Part shown: positions 60,721 through 64,000 of the stretch, one piece after another
How the letters are laid out: every line of letters begins with the position of its first letter
Position numbering within the stretch: position 1 is the stretch's first letter
Assembly (NCBI RefSeq): GCF_045635475.1
Contig: NZ_JBJGXI010000002.1
Span: forward strand, 62,001 to 126,000
DNA: 64,000 bases
Origin: JBJGXI01 sp045635475
GTDB taxonomy: Bacteria; Bacillota; Bacilli; Bacillales; Amphibacillaceae
Direction: 5' to 3'
Notes under the pieces: model-generated
Database searches by the model: none
Told to the model about the DNA's origin: nothing
Seen by the model: only the letters and a program-made list of their open reading frames with translations
Program-made: the position numbers and the translations under genes

Positions 60721-62022
60721 TTACGCCTCCATCATAATTAATTGTGGATCGTTCAACAATCGTTTAATCTGGTTCATTGCCATTTGCGCCGTAGCACCAT
60801 CTACAATACGATGGTCAAAGCTTAGCGATAATGCTAATACTGGTGCAACAACAATTTCACCGTCACGTACGACAGGTTTTTCACCGATACGTCCAATTCC
60901 TAAGATTGCTGCTTCTGGGTAGTTTAAAACCGGAGTGAACCATTGTCCACCTGCTGATCCAATGTTAGAAATTGTGCTAGAAGCACCTTTCATTTCATCT
61001 GAAGATAGCTTACCATCACGCGCTTTAGTTGCAAGCTCATTGATTTCTTGTGAGATACCGAAAATTGACTTTTTATCAGCATCTTTAACAACTGGAACAA
61101 GTAGACCTTTTTCTGTGTCTGCTGCAATTCCAATGTTATAATAATGCTTTTGAACAATCTCGTCTGTTGCATCATCAATAGAAGCATTAAGTATTGGATA
61201 CTCTTTCAATGCTGAAACAAGTGCTTTAACTACATATGGTAAATACGTAAGTTTAATTTCTTTCTCAGCTGCAACTGCTTTAAATTTCTTTCTGTGTGCA
61301 ACAAGTTCTGTTACATCAATTTCATCATGCAAAGTTACATGAGGAGCTTTTGTTTTGGAATTAACCATTGCTTTAGCAATTGCCTTACGAATTCCACTCA
61401 TCTTCTCACGAGTTTCAGGATATTGCCCTGCAGGTACTGCTTGCTCTTTTGCTGCAGCAGGTGCTTCTGATTGTTGTTCTGCTTGTGCTTCTGTTTCGGC
61501 CACTGGCTGATCTCCGCTTAAGAAGCTATCAATATCTTCTTTTATGACACGACCATTTTTTCCAGAGCCTTGTACGTTACTAATATTAACGTCCTTATCT
61601 CTTGCATATTTACGAACGGATGGCATTGCGATTACGCGTGCATTACTGTCTTCCTCACTTTTTTGAGGAGCAGCACCTGATTGTTCCGCTGCAGGCGTTT
61701 CTGTTTTAGCCTCAGATTTTTCTTCTTTTTTAGGTTCTTCTTCTTTCGCAGGTTCTTCTTCACTTCCACCTGCATCTTCATATCCTTCTGCATCAATAGA
61801 TATAATTGTTTGACCTACTGTTGCGACAGCACCTTCATCAAAATGAACTTCTTTAACGGTACCTTCTACCGGTGAAGGTATTTCAACTACCGCTTTATCA
61901 TTTTGCACTTCACAAAGTACATCATCTTCTTTAATTTCATCTCCAGGCTTAACAAACCATTTAACGATTTCGCCCTCGTGAATTCCTTCACCAATATCTG
62001 GGAGCTTAAATTCAAAAGCCAT
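60721..62022 (-). CDS. pdhC: Dihydrolipoamide acetyltransferase E2
   Basis: A 433-residue E2 core. It has one lipoyl domain with lysine in CEVQNDKAVVEIPSP, an Ala/Glu-rich hinge, a peripheral subunit-binding domain (AMPSVRKYARDKDVN), a second hinge, and the catalytic domain ending LSFDHRIVDGATA (His and Asp in DHRIVDG). One lipoyl domain is normal for Bacillus E2. Confidence 0.97.
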   Translation of the reverse strand: MAFEFKLPDIGEGIHEGEIVKWFVKPGDEIKEDDVLCEVQNDKAVVEIPSPVEGTVKEVHFDEGAVATVGQTIISIDAEGYEDAGGSEEEPAKEEEPKKEEKSEAKTETPAAEQSGAAPQKSEEDSNARVIAMPSVRKYARDKDVNISNVQGSGKNGRVIKEDIDSFLSGDQPVAETEAQAEQQSEAPAAAKEQAVPAGQYPETREKMSGIRKAIAKAMVNSKTKAPHVTLHDEIDVTELVAHRKKFKAVAAEKEIKLTYLPYVVKALVSALKEYPILNASIDDATDEIVQKHYYNIGIAADTEKGLLVPVVKDADKKSIFGISQEINELATKARDGKLSSDEMKGASSTISNIGSAGGQWFTPVLNYPEAAILGIGRIGEKPVVRDGEIVVAPVLALSLSFDHRIVDGATAQMAMNQIKRLLNDPQLIMMEA

Positions 62023-62048
62023 TGATTGTACCTCCTATCTTAAGTTAA

Positions 62049-63026
62049 TTAAAAGTTAATTACTGCATTCACTTTTTCAATAATATCATTGTAATTTGGT
62101 AACCAAACTTCTTCAGCTTGTGTAAATGCATAAACTGTATCTGGAGCAGCAACAGTTAAGATTGGCGCTTCAAGATGTAGGATTGCACGTTCTTGAATTT
62201 GAGAAACAACATAGGAAGCCATACCAGCTGTACGCTGTGCTTCTTGTACAAATACAACACGATTTGTTTTTTCTACGGATTGTAAAATTGTCTCCATGTC
62301 TACAGGCATTACTGTGCGAAGATCGATAACTTCAGCTTGTATGCCATCTTTTTCTAATTCTTCAGCCGCTTTTAAACAAGAGTGAACCATCGCACCATAA
62401 GCTATAAGTGTAACGTCAGTTCCTTCACGTTTCACATCAGCTTTTCCAAGCTCGATTGTATACTCTTCTTCAGGAACTTCACCGCGGAATGAACGGTACA
62501 ATTTCATATGCTCAAGGAAAACTACTGGGTCATTATCACGAATAGACTGAATTAATAATCCTTTCGCATCGTATGGTGTTGATGGAATAACAACTTTTAA
62601 ACCAGGCTGTTGAGCAACTAAACCTTCTAATGAATCCGCATGAAGTTCTGGTGTATGAACTCCACCACCGAACGGTGAACGGATTGTAATTGGTGCATTT
62701 TGCGTACCACCAGAACGGTAGCGGATACGCGCAATTTGACCACTAATTGCATCCATAGCTTCATATACGAAACCAAAGAACTGAATTTCTGGTACTGGAC
62801 GGAAGCCTTCCATAGCAAGACCAAATGCTAAACCACCAATTCCTGACTCTGCTAATGGTGTGTCAAATACACGATCTTCACCGAATTCATCTTGAAGGCC
62901 TTCTGTAGCACGGAAAACCCCGCCATTTTGACCTACGTCTTCACCGAAAACAAGTACATTTTCATCATTTTTAAGTTCCGTACGCATTGCATCAGTTATT
63001 GCTTGAATCATTGTCATTTGAGCCAT
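62049..63026 (-). CDS. pdhB: Pyruvate dehydrogenase E1 beta
   Basis: A 325-residue E1-beta subunit: VFGEDVGQNGGVFRATEGL, DTPLAESGIGGLAFGLAMEG and PEIQFFGFVYEAMDAI fit the family; the C-terminal transketolase domain is VIDLRTVMPVDMETI. It forms the alpha2beta2 E1 with PdhA. It starts 4 bases after pdhA. Confidence 0.98.
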   Translation of the reverse strand: MAQMTMIQAITDAMRTELKNDENVLVFGEDVGQNGGVFRATEGLQDEFGEDRVFDTPLAESGIGGLAFGLAMEGFRPVPEIQFFGFVYEAMDAISGQIARIRYRSGGTQNAPITIRSPFGGGVHTPELHADSLEGLVAQQPGLKVVIPSTPYDAKGLLIQSIRDNDPVVFLEHMKLYRSFRGEVPEEEYTIELGKADVKREGTDVTLIAYGAMVHSCLKAAEELEKDGIQAEVIDLRTVMPVDMETILQSVEKTNRVVFVQEAQRTAGMASYVVSQIQERAILHLEAPILTVAAPDTVYAFTQAEEVWLPNYNDIIEKVNAVINF

Positions 63027-63029
63027 GAT

Positions 63030-64000
63030 TTACTTCGACTCCTTTGCTTTATATTCATCAAACTGTTCTTGTAAGTGAGCTGGGATTTCTTCATACATAT
63101 TGCTGATTAAATCAGTCACTTTTTGTTTTGGATATTCATCTGCTTTTTTAATTGCAGCTTTAATTTCATCTTTTGCTTGATCAATTACTTTGTTCTCTTC
63201 TTCTTCAGACCACAGTCCTTTATCCTCTAAGAATTTACGGAAGCGAACAAGTGGATCCTTTTTCTCCCATTCGTTATCCAAATCTTCTGTACGATAACGG
63301 GTAGGATCATCTCCAGCCATTGTGTGTGGGCCATAACGATATGTTAATGTTTCAATCAACGTTGGACCTTCACCATTAACAGCGCGTTCTCGAGCATCTT
63401 TAGTTGCTGCATACACTGCTAATACATCCATACCGTCTACTTGAATACCTTCAATACCTGCAGCTACTGCTTTTTGAGCAAGCGTTTTGGCAGCAGATTG
63501 CTTTTCAACAGGTACAGAAATCGCGAAACGGTTGTTTTGCACGACGAAAATTGCTGGAGCGCCATATGCCCCTGCAAAGTTAATCCCTTCATAGAAATCA
63601 CCTTGTGAAGTACCACCGTCACCAGTATAAGTAATTGCAACTGATTTTTTACCACGCTTTTTCATACCAACAGCTACACCAGCACATTGTGTATACTGTG
63701 CACCGATAATAATTTGTGGGCTTAACGCGTTTACACCTTCTGGAAATTGATTGCCGTGATAATGTCCACGTGAAAATAGGAATGCTTGATATAACGGCAG
63801 ACCATGCCAAATAATCTGAGGTACATCACGATAAGCTGGAAGAATAAAATCTTCCTTTTCTAATGCAAATTGTGTACCAAGCTGTGAAGCCTCTTGTCCT
63901 GCTGTAGGTGCATAGAAGCCTAATCTACCTTGACGATTCAAAGCTATGGAACGTTGATCTAAAATACGAGTATAAACCATTCTGTGCATTAATTCTTTTA
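63030..64000 (-). CDS. pdhA: Pyruvate dehydrogenase E1 alpha (5' end outside window)
   Basis: At least 323 residues of the ThDP-binding subunit are present; the frame runs through ELMHRMVYTRILDQRS to the right edge, so about 40 N-terminal residues are missing. ThDP motif GDGGTSQGDFYEGINFAG ... VVQNN and the phosphorylation-loop-like RYGPHTMAGDDPTRYR are intact. It leads the pdhABCD operon. Confidence 0.97.
   Translation of the reverse strand, partial: KELMHRMVYTRILDQRSIALNRQGRLGFYAPTAGQEASQLGTQFALEKEDFILPAYRDVPQIIWHGLPLYQAFLFSRGHYHGNQFPEGVNALSPQIIIGAQYTQCAGVAVGMKKRGKKSVAITYTGDGGTSQGDFYEGINFAGAYGAPAIFVVQNNRFAISVPVEKQSAAKTLAQKAVAAGIEGIQVDGMDVLAVYAATKDARERAVNGEGPTLIETLTYRYGPHTMAGDDPTRYRTEDLDNEWEKKDPLVRFRKFLEDKGLWSEEEENKVIDQAKDEIKAAIKKADEYPKQKVTDLISNMYEEIPAHLQEQFDEYKAKESK

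Overview
The window is a chromosomal core segment of a low-GC, endospore-forming Bacillaceae bacterium. It carries sigE, sigG, spoIIGA, spoVD, spoVE, ylbJ, YlaJ and the sporulation RNA csfG. Gene order follows the Bacillus subtilis ylm/ylx/mur/yll/ylb/cta/yla/ykt/pdh block, mostly in inverted orientation. Bacillithiol synthesis (bshC), a DAP-type MurE and a caa3 oxidase agree with this. murF lies inside the division cluster, and the intergenic repeat families resemble those of halotolerant genera such as Oceanobacillus or Virgibacillus; genus is inference only. No rRNA or tRNA gene, prophage or CRISPR array was seen.

Layout. 1-30: start of a ylmD-like gene. 94-3755: ylmC, sigG, sigE, spoIIGA; SpoIIGA processes pro-SigE, and SigG follows behind a SigF-type promoter. 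4216-22819: the division and cell-wall (dcw) cluster, transcribed leftwards from mraZ to ftsZ (mraZ, rsmH, ftsL, pbpB, spoVD, murE, murF, mraY, murD, spoVE, divIB, ylxW, ylxX, sbp, ftsA, ftsZ). It lacks murG and murB at their usual place and is interrupted by a large structured repeat upstream of spoVD. 23023-37967: bshC, a broken DUF3397 gene, panE, then the ylb block (ylbO, rpmF, ylbN, tmcAL, ylbL, ylbK, ylbJ, coaD, rsmD, csfG, ylbG to ylbA). 38134-40902: an AI-2E-type permease, a graveyard made of a decayed TnpB fragment and a broken Eis-like acetyltransferase, and an intact GNAT gene. 40988-49134: caa3 cytochrome oxidase and heme A genes (ctaM, G, F, E, D, C, B and divergent ctaA). 49313-56567: ftsW, ylaN and small yla/ykt genes. 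56731-64000: speA, a polysaccharide deacetylase lipoprotein and the pyruvate dehydrogenase operon pdhABCD (pdhA cut by the window edge).

How the parts work together. The dcw genes make lipid II precursors and the divisome; spoVD and spoVE are their sporulation (cortex) counterparts. sigE, sigG, spoIIGA, ylbO, ylbJ, ylaJ and csfG belong to the sporulation programme. ctaA and ctaB make heme A for the oxidase encoded by ctaCDEF. The pdh genes feed acetyl-CoA to metabolism.

The least ordinary material is between genes: a 0.4-0.55 kb repeat family whose two copies keep the same pairing with different sequence; a hairpin-plus-linker-plus-150-bp repeat module found several times, once as a fresh tandem duplication; a six-unit array of a decamer with exact 21-bp spacing; an MraZ-type operator with an inverted second copy; and two decaying loci. 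I do not see a wholly new multi-gene system here. The structured repeats are the best candidates for something undescribed.
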